Positions 8,083 through 16,381 of a stretch of DNA of 54,685 nt are shown in pieces (the stretch's first letter is position 1; every line of letters starts with the position of its first letter). Position numbers and translations under genes: made by a program. Location of the stretch: assembly GCA_026388015.1 (NCBI GenBank), contig JAPLKO010000018.1, positions 1 through 54,685 on the forward strand, read 5' to 3'. The notes below the pieces were generated by a model, which searched no databases, had not been told where the DNA came from, and worked only from the letters and a program-made list of their open reading frames with translations. The stretch is from Candidatus Firestoneibacteriota bacterium (GTDB lineage Bacteria > Oederibacteriota > D2-FULL-39-29).

Positions 8083-8785
8083 AGTTAAAGATATTATAAA
8101 AGAATACGGCGGAACCAAAGTTATAAATAAGGTTTCTTTCTCCGTAAATGAAGGAGAGATCTACGGCATTGTCGGTCCGGATGGCGCGGGAAAGACGACT
8201 ACAGTAAGGTTGGTTTCGGGAATAATCGATGTAACCTCGGGGGATGTTTCTATTGCAGGTATCGATATTAAGAAAAATATTGAAGCGGCTAGAAATCTTA
8301 TTGGCTATATGCCTCAACGATTTTCCTTATATGAAGATCTTTCGGTCGAAGAAAACATTAATTTTTTTGCGGACATTTTTGGCATAGAAAAAAAGCAGAG
8401 AGCCGGGAGAATAGCGGAACTTTATAAATTTAGTCATCTGGAAAAATTCAAAGACCGTCAAGCTCAATATTTGTCCGGCGGTATGCAAAAAAAACTTGCT
8501 CTGACCTGCGCTCTAATTAATTTTCCGAAAATATTGATTTTAGATGAGCCAACAATAGGCGTGGATCCTTTATCCAGGCAGGAGTTGTGGGAGATGCTTG
8601 CAGAGCTTAATAAAAACTCAAAGATAACTATTCTGGTAACAACAAATTATATGGATGAGGTTAGCCGCTTTGATCGAGTTGCTTTAATTTACAAAGGCAG
8701 GTTTATCTCCGAAGAAAACCCGAAGGCAAAAAACGGGGCTTTTGAAGAATATTTCATAGAAAAAATTCAGGGATTAGAAAAATGA
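8066..8785 (+). CDS. ABC transporter ATP-binding protein, first NBD (H-loop degenerate)
   Basis: A 239-residue nucleotide-binding domain of the drug/ABC-2 exporter type. Walker A is GPDGAGKT (37-44), the Q-loop YMPQ (81-84), the signature LSGGM (136-140) and Walker B ILILDEP (156-162). The switch His is replaced by Asn194 (TTNYMDE), whereas the partner NBD downstream keeps His. The pair therefore looks like an asymmetric heterodimer. It corresponds to one half of the fused YbhF-type ATPase, here split into two genes. It overlaps both neighbours (17 bases and ATGA). Confidence 0.92.
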   Translation: MSKIIEVKDIIKEYGGTKVINKVSFSVNEGEIYGIVGPDGAGKTTTVRLVSGIIDVTSGDVSIAGIDIKKNIEAARNLIGYMPQRFSLYEDLSVEENINFFADIFGIEKKQRAGRIAELYKFSHLEKFKDRQAQYLSGGMQKKLALTCALINFPKILILDEPTIGVDPLSRQELWEMLAELNKNSKITILVTTNYMDEVSRFDRVALIYKGRFISEENPKAKNGAFEEYFIEKIQGLEK

Positions 8786-9546
8786 TTGCCAATAGTCCAT
8801 ATTCCGTACAGGCAGATAAATTGGCTAAAACGTTTGGAAAGTTTACGGCCGTTAATGGCGTAAGCTTTAAAGTAAAGCAGGGCGAGATATTTGGTTTTAT
8901 AGGTCCAAACGGCGCCGGCAAATCAACAACAATAAGAATGCTTTGCGGAATTCTGGCTCCTTCAGCCGGAAAAGCCAGCGTTGCCGGTTTTGATGTTGAT
9001 ACGGAAGCTGATAAAATAAAGGAAATCATCGGTTATATGTCTCAGAAATTTTCTTTGTATAATGACCTTACAGTGCAGGAGAATATTGAGTTTTTTGCGG
9101 GAATCCATGATGTTTCTTCTTTAGGGCTGGCGGAAAGAGGAAAAGCTATACTTGAGATGTCAGGGCTAAGAGGCAGAGAAAAAACATTAACCTCGCTGCT
9201 CTCAGGAGGCTGGCGCCAGCGTTTGGCGCTGGGTTGCGCAATAATACACAGGCCAAAAGTGCTATTTTTGGATGAGCCCACTGCAGGCGTAGACCCTTTA
9301 TCTCGAAGGGATTTTTGGAAACTAATAAAAAAACTGGCTGCCGAAGGCACTACTGTATTTGTAACCACGCATTATATGGATGAGGTGGAAAACTGTAACC
9401 GTCTGGCGCTCGTTTATGCGGGAGATATAATTGCGATGGGGAGCCCTGCTGAGCTAAAAGCAGAGAAAAACATTAATAGTCTTGAAGAATTATTTGTTTC
9501 TTCTATAAGAAATTATGTTACCGAGAAAAGTAAGAGTGCGCTATGA
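8782..9546 (+). CDS. ABC transporter ATP-binding protein, second NBD (canonical)
   Basis: A 254-residue ATPase, paralogous to the preceding one. It has Walker A GPNGAGKST (41-49), Q-loop YMSQ (85-88), signature LSGGW (140-144), Walker B VLFLDEP (160-166) and a canonical switch His197 (TTHYMDE). Being complete where the first NBD is degenerate, it probably carries the main catalytic function. It overlaps the first NBD and the first permease by ATGA junctions, consistent with stoichiometric translation. Confidence 0.92.
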   Translation: MIANSPYSVQADKLAKTFGKFTAVNGVSFKVKQGEIFGFIGPNGAGKSTTIRMLCGILAPSAGKASVAGFDVDTEADKIKEIIGYMSQKFSLYNDLTVQENIEFFAGIHDVSSLGLAERGKAILEMSGLRGREKTLTSLLSGGWRQRLALGCAIIHRPKVLFLDEPTAGVDPLSRRDFWKLIKKLAAEGTTVFVTTHYMDEVENCNRLALVYAGDIIAMGSPAELKAEKNINSLEELFVSSIRNYVTEKSKSAL

Positions 9547-10679
9547 ACTCTAAAATATACGCCATAATGAAAAAAGAGATGCTGCATATAATAAGGGATC
9601 CGAGATCCCTGTTTATGGCTATCGGTATGCCTGTTATTTTCATAATACTCTTTGGCTATGCAATAAATATGGATATAGATAACGTGAAAATAATTGTATG
9701 CGACCACGATAAGACAGCAAAGAGCCGGGAGTATGTCTCCGGTTTTGTAGCCAGCGGTTACTTTAAGATTATTAAATACACGGACAGAGAAAATGATTTG
9801 GTGCTTTCTCTTGATAAAGGGGAGACAAAAGCCGGGATTCTTATTCCTGTCGGTTTTTCTGATAAACTGTCCAGGAATAAACAGGCCAAAATTCAAGTTC
9901 TGGTTGACGGCGCGGATACAAACAGTACAAATATTGCCGTAGGCTATGTGCGAGGACTCTCTTTTCTTTACACGGCAAAACTTACGGTGGAGGCGCTTAA
10001 TAAAAACGGAATGGCAAAGATCCGGCAGACTCCGGGAATAGAGTCCAACATAAAAATATTCTACAACCGCGAGATGAAAAGCCGTAATTTTATTATTCCG
10101 GGACTTATTGCCGTCATAATGAGCGTTATCATGGGGATACTAACTTCTTTGACTATAGTAAGAGAGAAGGAGAAAGGGACTTTTGAACAATTGATAGTGA
10201 CACCGATAAAACCTTATGAGGTTATGATAGGCAAGATAATCCCCTACTGGGTTCTTGGAATGTTTGATATGCTCCTGGTCGTTCTCGTAGGCACTCTGGT
10301 TTTCGGTGTTCCGCTCACCGGCAATTTATTCTTACTGTTCTTTATGACCGGCATCTTCGCATTTTCAGGCCTTGGTGTAGGACTTGTTGTGTCAACTCTG
10401 GCCAATACCCAGCAAGTGGCCAATCAGGTTGCTATGCTTATTTCTTTTTTACCGGTATTTATATTGTCGGGATTTATGTTTCCAATCAAAAGTATGCCTG
10501 TTCTCATTCAGGCGGTTACCGTTATCGTCCCTGCAAAATATTTTCTTCTGGTTTTGCGGGGGGTATTTTTAAAAGGAAGCGGACTTTTTGCCCTACTTTT
10601 TGAGTTTTTTGTGCTTTCGGTTTTTGGTTTTTTATTCATGCTTCTTGCCGCAAAAAAATTCAAGAAAAAACTAAAGTGA
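9543..10679 (+). CDS. ABC-2 type permease (YbhS-like)
   Basis: A 378-residue membrane subunit with ABC-2/DrrB-like topology. One N-terminal membrane segment (about residues 23-40) is followed by a large extracytoplasmic domain (about 45-175) and five or six C-terminal membrane segments. The conserved cytoplasmic block REKEKGTFEQLIVTPIKPYE sits at about 202-221. It forms the transport path, probably as a heterodimer with the next gene product. The start overlaps the ATPase stop (ATGA). Confidence 0.9.
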   Translation: MNSKIYAIMKKEMLHIIRDPRSLFMAIGMPVIFIILFGYAINMDIDNVKIIVCDHDKTAKSREYVSGFVASGYFKIIKYTDRENDLVLSLDKGETKAGILIPVGFSDKLSRNKQAKIQVLVDGADTNSTNIAVGYVRGLSFLYTAKLTVEALNKNGMAKIRQTPGIESNIKIFYNREMKSRNFIIPGLIAVIMSVIMGILTSLTIVREKEKGTFEQLIVTPIKPYEVMIGKIIPYWVLGMFDMLLVVLVGTLVFGVPLTGNLFLLFFMTGIFAFSGLGVGLVVSTLANTQQVANQVAMLISFLPVFILSGFMFPIKSMPVLIQAVTVIVPAKYFLLVLRGVFLKGSGLFALLFEFFVLSVFGFLFMLLAAKKFKKKLK

Positions 10680-10686
10680 GAAATAT

Positions 10687-11823
10687 ATGAAAAAAATACT
10701 CAATCTTGCCAAAAAAGAGTTCATACAGACTTTCAGAGATAGAAAAATGCTTCCAATTATTTTTGTTGCTCCGGTACTGCAGCTGATAATTTTGGGATTT
10801 GCGGTTACTACGGATGTAAAGCATATCTATCTGTCGGTCATTGACAGGGATAACTCGGCTGAAAGCAGGGAAATTGTTGGAGCTGCCTTAAACAGCGGCT
10901 ATTTTGATATTAAAATAAGTCCGAAAAAAGAAAGTGAAATAGAAGAAATATTTAAAGCCGGTAAGACAGACTTCGTTCTCTATTTTCCTCCGGAATACAG
11001 CAAAAACATTAAAATGAACAAGAAGGCTGCTTTTCAGATAATTGCCGATGGCAGCGATGCAACTCTTACAGGAATAGGGTTTAATTATCTTAACGAAATT
11101 GTACAGGAAAAGAATAAGCAACTTCGGGATTCAATAATGAATAAAAGGGCCGGCCTGTCCGGCAAAAGCATCTCTTTTCCACAGGTTATTCCCGAGGTCA
11201 GAGTAATGTATAATCCCGGGCTAAAAAGCGCAAATTATATGGTTCCTGGGGTCATGGCCTTAATCCTTACGCTGATGACCATGCTTCTAACCTCCATGTC
11301 CATCACTAAAGAGAAAGAGAACGGAACGCTGGAACAGCTTGTTGTCTCACCCCTAAAGCCCTATGAAATAATATTTGGTAAAACACTCCCGTTTATTATA
11401 ATTGGAATGATTGACGTGGTTCTTGTGATAGCCGGAGGAATAATTGTATTTAATATACCTGTGCTCGGCAGTCTTTGGCTCCTGGCAGTATGTTCTCTGA
11501 TATTTATAATGAGCACCCTGGGCATCGGTTTGTATATCTCCACTATTTCCCGGACGCAGCAGCAAGCGATGCTGACGACATTTATAGTGATCTTTCCTGC
11601 GATGATTCTTTCTGGTTTTGTATTCCCGGTTACAAATATGCCGGAACCGGCGCAGTACATAACTTATTTTATCCCCCTGAGGTATTATTTAACGATAATC
11701 AGAGGAATAGTGCTTAAGGGGAACGGTCTTGATATCCTCTGGCCGGATATTCTTGCGCTGGCAGCTTTTGGTCTAATAATATTTACGTTAAGCTCTTTAA
11801 GATTCAGAAAAAAATTAGGATAG
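10687..11823 (+). CDS. ABC-2 type permease (YbhR-like)
   Basis: A second 378-residue permease, paralogous to and the same length as the upstream one, with the same layout: N-terminal membrane helix, extracytoplasmic domain (GLKSANYMVPGVMALILTL at its end), then a helical bundle including KEKENGTLEQLVVSPLKPYE. Two permeases plus two ATPases plus adaptor and channel make a complete tripartite ABC exporter. Homologous E. coli systems have been linked to drug and cation export, but the substrate here is unknown. Last gene of the operon. No clear terminator follows. Confidence 0.9.
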   Translation: MKKILNLAKKEFIQTFRDRKMLPIIFVAPVLQLIILGFAVTTDVKHIYLSVIDRDNSAESREIVGAALNSGYFDIKISPKKESEIEEIFKAGKTDFVLYFPPEYSKNIKMNKKAAFQIIADGSDATLTGIGFNYLNEIVQEKNKQLRDSIMNKRAGLSGKSISFPQVIPEVRVMYNPGLKSANYMVPGVMALILTLMTMLLTSMSITKEKENGTLEQLVVSPLKPYEIIFGKTLPFIIIGMIDVVLVIAGGIIVFNIPVLGSLWLLAVCSLIFIMSTLGIGLYISTISRTQQQAMLTTFIVIFPAMILSGFVFPVTNMPEPAQYITYFIPLRYYLTIIRGIVLKGNGLDILWPDILALAAFGLIIFTLSSLRFRKKLG

Positions 11824-11903
11824 TGAATGAAGCACAAAGAGTCAGCTTTTTAAGTTCTGCAAGAGCAGGCAGCAAAACGACCCGAACTGATCCAAAAAAA
11901 ATA

Positions 11904-11932
11904 TTGACTTACTGAATTAACTGAAGTAATAT
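11904..11932 (+). promoter_or_regulatory. Promoter of tadB with start site at the ATG
   Basis: TTGACT at 11904-11909 and TAATAT at 11927-11932, 17 bases apart. The expected transcription start (about 7 bases past the -10) falls at 11939, the first base of the tadB ATG. This suggests a leaderless transcript. A TATACT at 11930 is an alternative -10 but gives a 20-base spacer. Confidence 0.55.
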
Positions 11933-11938
11933 ACTCTT

Positions 11939-12628
11939 ATGATGCTCAAGGGGAGATCATTTATATACCTTTCTATTGCAATATTTTTCGTATTTCTATT
12001 TTTCTTTAATCTGCTTTGTGCTTTTGTAGCTGCCGCGCTGACCTTTGGCTTTCCCAAATATCTTAACTATAAAAAGCAAAGACTTATTAAAGAGAAATTT
12101 ACGGCGCAGCTTCTGGAGGGCGTGGAATTAATTGCAGGATCTCTACGTTCCGGCATGACTTTTCAACAGGCAGTGGCGTATCTTGTGAAAGAACTGCCTC
12201 AACCTTTAGCCGGAGAGTTTAAAGAATTACAGGATAAGATTATGCTGGGGAGCAGCGTGGAGAATTCTCTTCTTGATCTTAGTCAAAAGCATAAAGACAA
12301 CAGCCTCGATTTGCTCGTTACCTCCGTAATAATCTCCAGAGAAACCGGAGGCAATCTGGCCGAGGTGCTCTCCAAGGTATCCTTAAATATGCGGGAGAAT
12401 GCAGGCTTAGAAGGACAGATTAAAACGCTTACGGCCCAGGGAAAACTTTCCGGGCTTATTGTCGGCGCGCTTCCGTTTGTTCTTCTTATTTTTCTGTACT
12501 TTATTGACCGGGAGCTGATACTTCCTATGTTCACAACTTTACCGGGTATGGCTTTATTGATACTTGCTTTGATAATGGAGTTGACCGGCGCTTTGATTAT
12601 TAAAAAAATAACTGATATAGAGTATTAG
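11939..12628 (+). CDS. tadB: Type II secretion F-domain protein, TadB-like
   Basis: A 229-residue inner-membrane platform protein of the Tad/Flp pilus type. Two N-terminal hydrophobic segments (about 8-40) are followed by a cytoplasmic T2SSF helical domain. That domain contains ELIAGSLRSGMTFQQAVAYL, then the signature block ISRETGGNLAEVLSKVSLNM. Two more membrane segments occur at about 165-225. It starts with tandem ATGs (11939, 11942) and no ribosome site upstream. An AAGGGGAGA lies just inside the gene but has no start codon at usable distance. It pairs with tadC 9 bases downstream. The ATPase, prepilins and secretin of a Tad system are not in this window. Confidence 0.85.
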   Translation: MMLKGRSFIYLSIAIFFVFLFFFNLLCAFVAAALTFGFPKYLNYKKQRLIKEKFTAQLLEGVELIAGSLRSGMTFQQAVAYLVKELPQPLAGEFKELQDKIMLGSSVENSLLDLSQKHKDNSLDLLVTSVIISRETGGNLAEVLSKVSLNMRENAGLEGQIKTLTAQGKLSGLIVGALPFVLLIFLYFIDRELILPMFTTLPGMALLILALIMELTGALIIKKITDIEY

Positions 12629-12637
12629 GCGGTTAAA

Positions 12638-13498
12638 ATGTTAGCGGCAATAATTATGCTCTTTAGTACTGCGATATTTTTAATAATTCGAGAGCTGCAA
12701 AAAAAATACAATTCAGCGCTGGTGGCCAGAAGGGCTCTTAATATTAAGAGTATTAAAATACCGGGTAGGACAGAATTATTTAAGATTATGATAAAAACAA
12801 TAGCGCGGCTGAACTCAAAGCTTCCTGTGGAAAATTACCGCAAAAAAATACAGAACAAACTCATAGAGTGCAAAGCCGTTAATGACTATACGCCTGATGA
12901 ATACTTGGCCTACAAAGAAGTAATGATTTTAGGCGGAGGCATTATTTATATGGCGCTTTTTGGAGGCGTTGATTTGTATTTTGCGGGGATTCTTTTAGGC
13001 CTAAGCATATATCCTGATCTTCAGTTAAGAGAGAAAAAAGAAAAGTATGAAAAAGACGTCCTGCGAGAACTTCCATTTTTTCTGGATGTACTTGCCGTCT
13101 GCGTAGAGGCCGGCTTGACTTTTGATAATGCTATTATGAAATATCTCTCAAAAGCCAAACCCTCGGTTTTAAGGGGTGAACTGGAAAAATATATTAAGGA
13201 TGTGAAAATCGGAAAACAAAGGTCTGAAGCTCTAAAAGATATCTCCCTTCGAATAAATCTGCAAGACTTTTCCTCTTTTATTTCCTCAATTACTCAATCC
13301 GAAAGATTGGGTACGAGTATTGCGAGCACTCTTCGGCTCCAAACTCAACAAATCCGTGTAAAAAGAGTTCAGAGAATAGAAAAACAAGCCCGTCAAGCTC
13401 CGGTCAAACTTATGCTGCCTCTTATTCTGTTCATTTTTCCTGTAATATTCATCGTTATTTTTGGGCCTATTGTAATACGCTTGGTAAAGGCTTTGTAA
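12638..13498 (+). CDS. tadC: Type II secretion F-domain protein, TadC-like
   Basis: A 286-residue partner of TadB. It has an N-terminal membrane helix, two central hydrophobic segments (about 100-130, LYFAGILLGLSIYPDLQLRE), the T2SSF domain with ELPFFLDVLAVCVEAGLTFD and a C-terminal membrane helix (LMLPLILFIFPVIFIVIFGP). With TadB it should form the membrane platform that a TadA-type ATPase drives to assemble Flp pili. Co-transcribed with tadB; a separate promoter follows for the TPR genes. Confidence 0.87.
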   Translation: MLAAIIMLFSTAIFLIIRELQKKYNSALVARRALNIKSIKIPGRTELFKIMIKTIARLNSKLPVENYRKKIQNKLIECKAVNDYTPDEYLAYKEVMILGGGIIYMALFGGVDLYFAGILLGLSIYPDLQLREKKEKYEKDVLRELPFFLDVLAVCVEAGLTFDNAIMKYLSKAKPSVLRGELEKYIKDVKIGKQRSEALKDISLRINLQDFSSFISSITQSERLGTSIASTLRLQTQQIRVKRVQRIEKQARQAPVKLMLPLILFIFPVIFIVIFGPIVIRLVKAL

Positions 13499-13575
13499 AG
13501 TTTCTAAATAAGACCGCAAACGATATTGAATATTTGCGTCACATATGAGACTTTTCGCCTTTGCATTTCAGACTA

Positions 13576-13604
13576 TTGCAATTAGCTGTCTTATCTGATA
13601 TCAT
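13576..13604 (+). promoter_or_regulatory. Promoter of the tandem TPR genes
   Basis: TTGCAA at 13576-13581 and TATCAT at 13599-13604 with a 17-base spacer and a TGA just before the -10 (extended -10 form). Transcription would start near 13611, leaving a leader of about 50 bases before the ATG at 13662. Confidence 0.5.
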
Positions 13605-13661
13605 ATGAAATTAATACCAGCCGTAATGTAAAAGTGAATAATGTTTTTTTGGAGAACATTA

Positions 13662-14717
13662 ATGAAAGAGGACGAACTGCAGGAATTATTAGAAAAGGCC
13701 AATAGCTCCCTGCAAAAAGGAAATAAGGATCAGGCGATTTCTCTTTATGAGGAGATTGTTCTCAGCGATCCGGAAAATGCTTTAGCGCATATGCGTCTAG
13801 CGGAGCTTTATGCCGAAAAAGGCTTAAAGGAAAAAGCTTTGGACGAACTTCTCCTTCTGGGTAATGCTTATTATGAAAGCCGGCTTTTTAAAAATGCGCT
13901 TAAGTACTTTCTAAAAGTACTGGAACTTGATCCCGTGCAAATTGATACAAGAATAAAAGTCGCTGATATATACAATAATGATGAGCTGGAGAGTAAAGCA
14001 AAACTGGAGTATATTGCAATCGCGGAATATTATTTGTCTGCGAATAATCTAAAAAAAGCTAAAGAATATGCAAAAAAGGCAATTGAATTAAAAAGTCTGG
14101 AAGCTCTATACGTTCTGGGACGGATACAATATACACAAGGTATGTTTAAGGAGGCCGCTGTCTCGCTGGAAACTCTTACAAAAATTAAAATAAATCACGT
14201 TGCGGCCCTTTTGTGTTTGGGCTGCTCATATGTAGGTGATAGTAGATATTATGAAGCGGTTGTGGTCTTCAAAAAAGTTTTAAGATTGGAGCACGAGAAT
14301 ATCGAAGCTTTAAAGGGTTTGATAGATGCCTATGCCGGAAAAGGTTCATCTTTAGAGGCGATAGGCTATTACCTGAAAGGCATAGACCTCATGACTAAGA
14401 CAAAGGATTTTGACGGTGCAATCAAAATCAGCTTGAAGTTTATTAAAAGTTACCCGGCCGAGGCGGAAGGATATGCGAAATTAGCGGAAGTGTATGAAGC
14501 GAAAGGGATGAAGAAAGAAGCCGGAGATTATTACAAGCTGGCAGGAAATTATTACCAAAAGCAAAAAGCAGCGGCCAAAGCGGAATATTATAATGAAAAA
14601 GCAGAGTTTCTCGGGAAAAATATTCCTTCTTCAGCGCCTGCGCCAAGACTAAAAGAAAGAAGAAAGACCGTAGAAACCGGCGGGGGAAGAAGGAAAAATA
14701 CCAGAAGGAAATCATAA
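13662..14717 (+). CDS. Tetratricopeptide repeat protein, first tandem copy
   Basis: A 351-residue soluble protein built of about eight TPR-like helical pairs over residues 1-310 (for example DQAISLYEEIVLSDPENALA and FKNALKYFLKVLELDPVQID), ending in a very basic tail (RRKTVETGGGRRKNTRRKS). No signal peptide or membrane segment. The start at 13662 has GGAG at 13651-13654; a longer start at 13641 has none. It lies just downstream of tadBC. TadD of Tad loci is also a TPR protein, but a lipoprotein, which this is not. It is a tandem paralogue of the next gene. Function otherwise unknown. Confidence 0.85.
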   Translation: MKEDELQELLEKANSSLQKGNKDQAISLYEEIVLSDPENALAHMRLAELYAEKGLKEKALDELLLLGNAYYESRLFKNALKYFLKVLELDPVQIDTRIKVADIYNNDELESKAKLEYIAIAEYYLSANNLKKAKEYAKKAIELKSLEALYVLGRIQYTQGMFKEAAVSLETLTKIKINHVAALLCLGCSYVGDSRYYEAVVVFKKVLRLEHENIEALKGLIDAYAGKGSSLEAIGYYLKGIDLMTKTKDFDGAIKISLKFIKSYPAEAEGYAKLAEVYEAKGMKKEAGDYYKLAGNYYQKQKAAAKAEYYNEKAEFLGKNIPSSAPAPRLKERRKTVETGGGRRKNTRRKS

Positions 14718-14783
14718 AAAGTTGCGTAATAAAATATTATAAAATAATTAGAAAATGAAAAAGCGCGGTACTGGAGAGTTTTA

Positions 14784-16274
14784 ATGAGTGAAGAAGAACT
14801 GCAAAAACTATTAGAAGCTGCCAATAGCGTCCTTCAAAAAGGTGATAAAGCTAAAGCTCTTTCTCTATATGAAGAGATTGTTATTAAAGATCCGAATAAT
14901 GCGGAAGCTCATATGCGCCTGGCAGATCTTTATGCCGAAAAAGGCTTAAAAGAAAAAGCTTTGACAGAGCTTCTTCTATTGGGCAATGCTTATTATGAAA
15001 GCCGGCTTTTCAAAAACGCGCTTAAGTATTTTCAAAAAGTCCTTGAGCTGGATTCACTGCAAATTGAAGTCAGAGTAAAAGCCGCTGAAATATATGTTAA
15101 TGAAGATATGGAAAGGGAAGCAAAACTCGAGTACCTTGCAATCGCGGAACATTTTCTTTCCGCCAATGAGCTGAATAGAGCTGAAGAATATGCCAAAAAG
15201 GCCATCGAATTAAAAAGTCTGGAAGCTCATTATATTATGGGTCTTATATATTTCAACAGGGGCATGTTTAGAGAGGCAGCAGTTTCTCTGGAAATTCTTA
15301 CAAAAATAAAAGTAAATCATGTAGGAGCTCTCCTGCATTTGGGGCATTCTCATGTAAATAGCGGCAAGTTTGCGGAAGCGGCAGCTGTTTTTGAAAGAGT
15401 GTTAAAAGCAGAACCTGACAGTATTGAGGCCTTAAAGGGTTTGACGGATTCTTTTGTCAGGAAAGGATCGGCCGCAGAGGCAACCGGTATTTATATTCAA
15501 ACCATAGATGCAATGCTCAAGGCAAGGGTCTTGAGTGATGCAATTGAATTTGGCCTGGAATTCGTTAAGGGCTCTCCGACAAACCCAGAAGGACATATAA
15601 AATTAGCGCAAGTTTATGAAGCTAAAAGTATGACGAAAGAAGCTGCAGCTGCGTACAAACTTGCCGGAAATTATTATTTAAAGCAAAGGGCCGAGACAAA
15701 AGGCAAAGAAGCGCTTGACAAAGCTGCTCTGCTTGAAAAAATAACATCAGTAGTTCCTCCGGCTCCTTCTCCGGCCGTTCAAAAAGAAACAGTTACAAAA
15801 GCTCCGCCTGCAGGGTTTGGACAAAAAGAAGCAGGGAAGGCAAAAGAGATAATTATTGAGAGAACGAGTGTTTTTCCCAAGCAGCAAATCAAAGCTAAAA
15901 CTGATCCGCTGATACAAAGTTTTATTAATGATACGGCAGATAAGTCAACAATAGAAAAAAAAGAGACAGCTGAATTTTCTGCCATTTTAAAAACCGAGGC
16001 AAAGGAAGAGACTGGGCCATTACAAGAAATTAAAGGAGAGATTGACGAACTCTTTGCTCTGTCTGACAAGCACATGAAAGACGGGTTTTATGAAAAAGCG
16101 ATAGAATTATACAGGGTTATTCTTAAGAAAGAATCCAGAAATAACATCGTAAGACAAAAACTGCATCAGGCCTACCTTTTGCTGGCGCAGCAGGAAGAAG
16201 AAATAGTTGTTGCTAATGAGGATGTGAAGAAAATTTCTTCGAAAGAAAAGAAAAATAAAATATCCTACCTTTAG
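14784..16274 (+). CDS. Tetratricopeptide repeat protein, second tandem copy (longer)
   Basis: A 496-residue protein. Residues 1-315 align almost end to end with the preceding TPR gene; the stretch LYAEKGLKEKAL and the block GNAYYESRLFKNALKYF are identical. It then adds a Pro/Lys/Glu-rich linker (about 320-425) and a further TPR pair (about 425-475) before a lysine-rich end. GGAG at 14773-14776 supports the start. It appears to be a recent duplication followed by C-terminal divergence. No signal peptide, so cytoplasmic. The gene ends before a bidirectional terminator. Confidence 0.85.
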   Translation: MSEEELQKLLEAANSVLQKGDKAKALSLYEEIVIKDPNNAEAHMRLADLYAEKGLKEKALTELLLLGNAYYESRLFKNALKYFQKVLELDSLQIEVRVKAAEIYVNEDMEREAKLEYLAIAEHFLSANELNRAEEYAKKAIELKSLEAHYIMGLIYFNRGMFREAAVSLEILTKIKVNHVGALLHLGHSHVNSGKFAEAAAVFERVLKAEPDSIEALKGLTDSFVRKGSAAEATGIYIQTIDAMLKARVLSDAIEFGLEFVKGSPTNPEGHIKLAQVYEAKSMTKEAAAAYKLAGNYYLKQRAETKGKEALDKAALLEKITSVVPPAPSPAVQKETVTKAPPAGFGQKEAGKAKEIIIERTSVFPKQQIKAKTDPLIQSFINDTADKSTIEKKETAEFSAILKTEAKEETGPLQEIKGEIDELFALSDKHMKDGFYEKAIELYRVILKKESRNNIVRQKLHQAYLLLAQQEEEIVVANEDVKKISSKEKKNKISYL

Positions 16275-16335
16275 CTTAAATCGGAGCGCAAAATCCTAAC
16301 CCGGCATAAAGCCAAGTAAAATATAGATTCAAAAT

Positions 16336-16370
16336 AAAAAAGGTCCCTTGTATTTGCGGGACCTTTTTTT
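16336..16370. terminator. Bidirectional intrinsic terminator
   Basis: A 12-base-pair stem, AAAAAAGGTCCC (16336-16347) with GGGACCTTTTTT (16358-16369), and a 10-base loop. A-tract and T-tract on the two sides let it work for both the TPR operon (+) and the converging PLP enzyme gene (-). Confidence 0.92.
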
Positions 16371-16381
16371 AACTGGTGCGG

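Noticed and set aside
13512-13540. Hairpin GAC-C-GCAAA / TTTGCGTC after tadC
   Set aside because: The stem has a bulge and a 12-base loop and no T-tract follows, so I did not call a terminator.
14722-14750. Separate promoter for the second TPR gene (TTGCGT-N17-TAATTA)
   Set aside because: The match is weak and the gap is very AT-rich; read-through from the first TPR promoter is enough.
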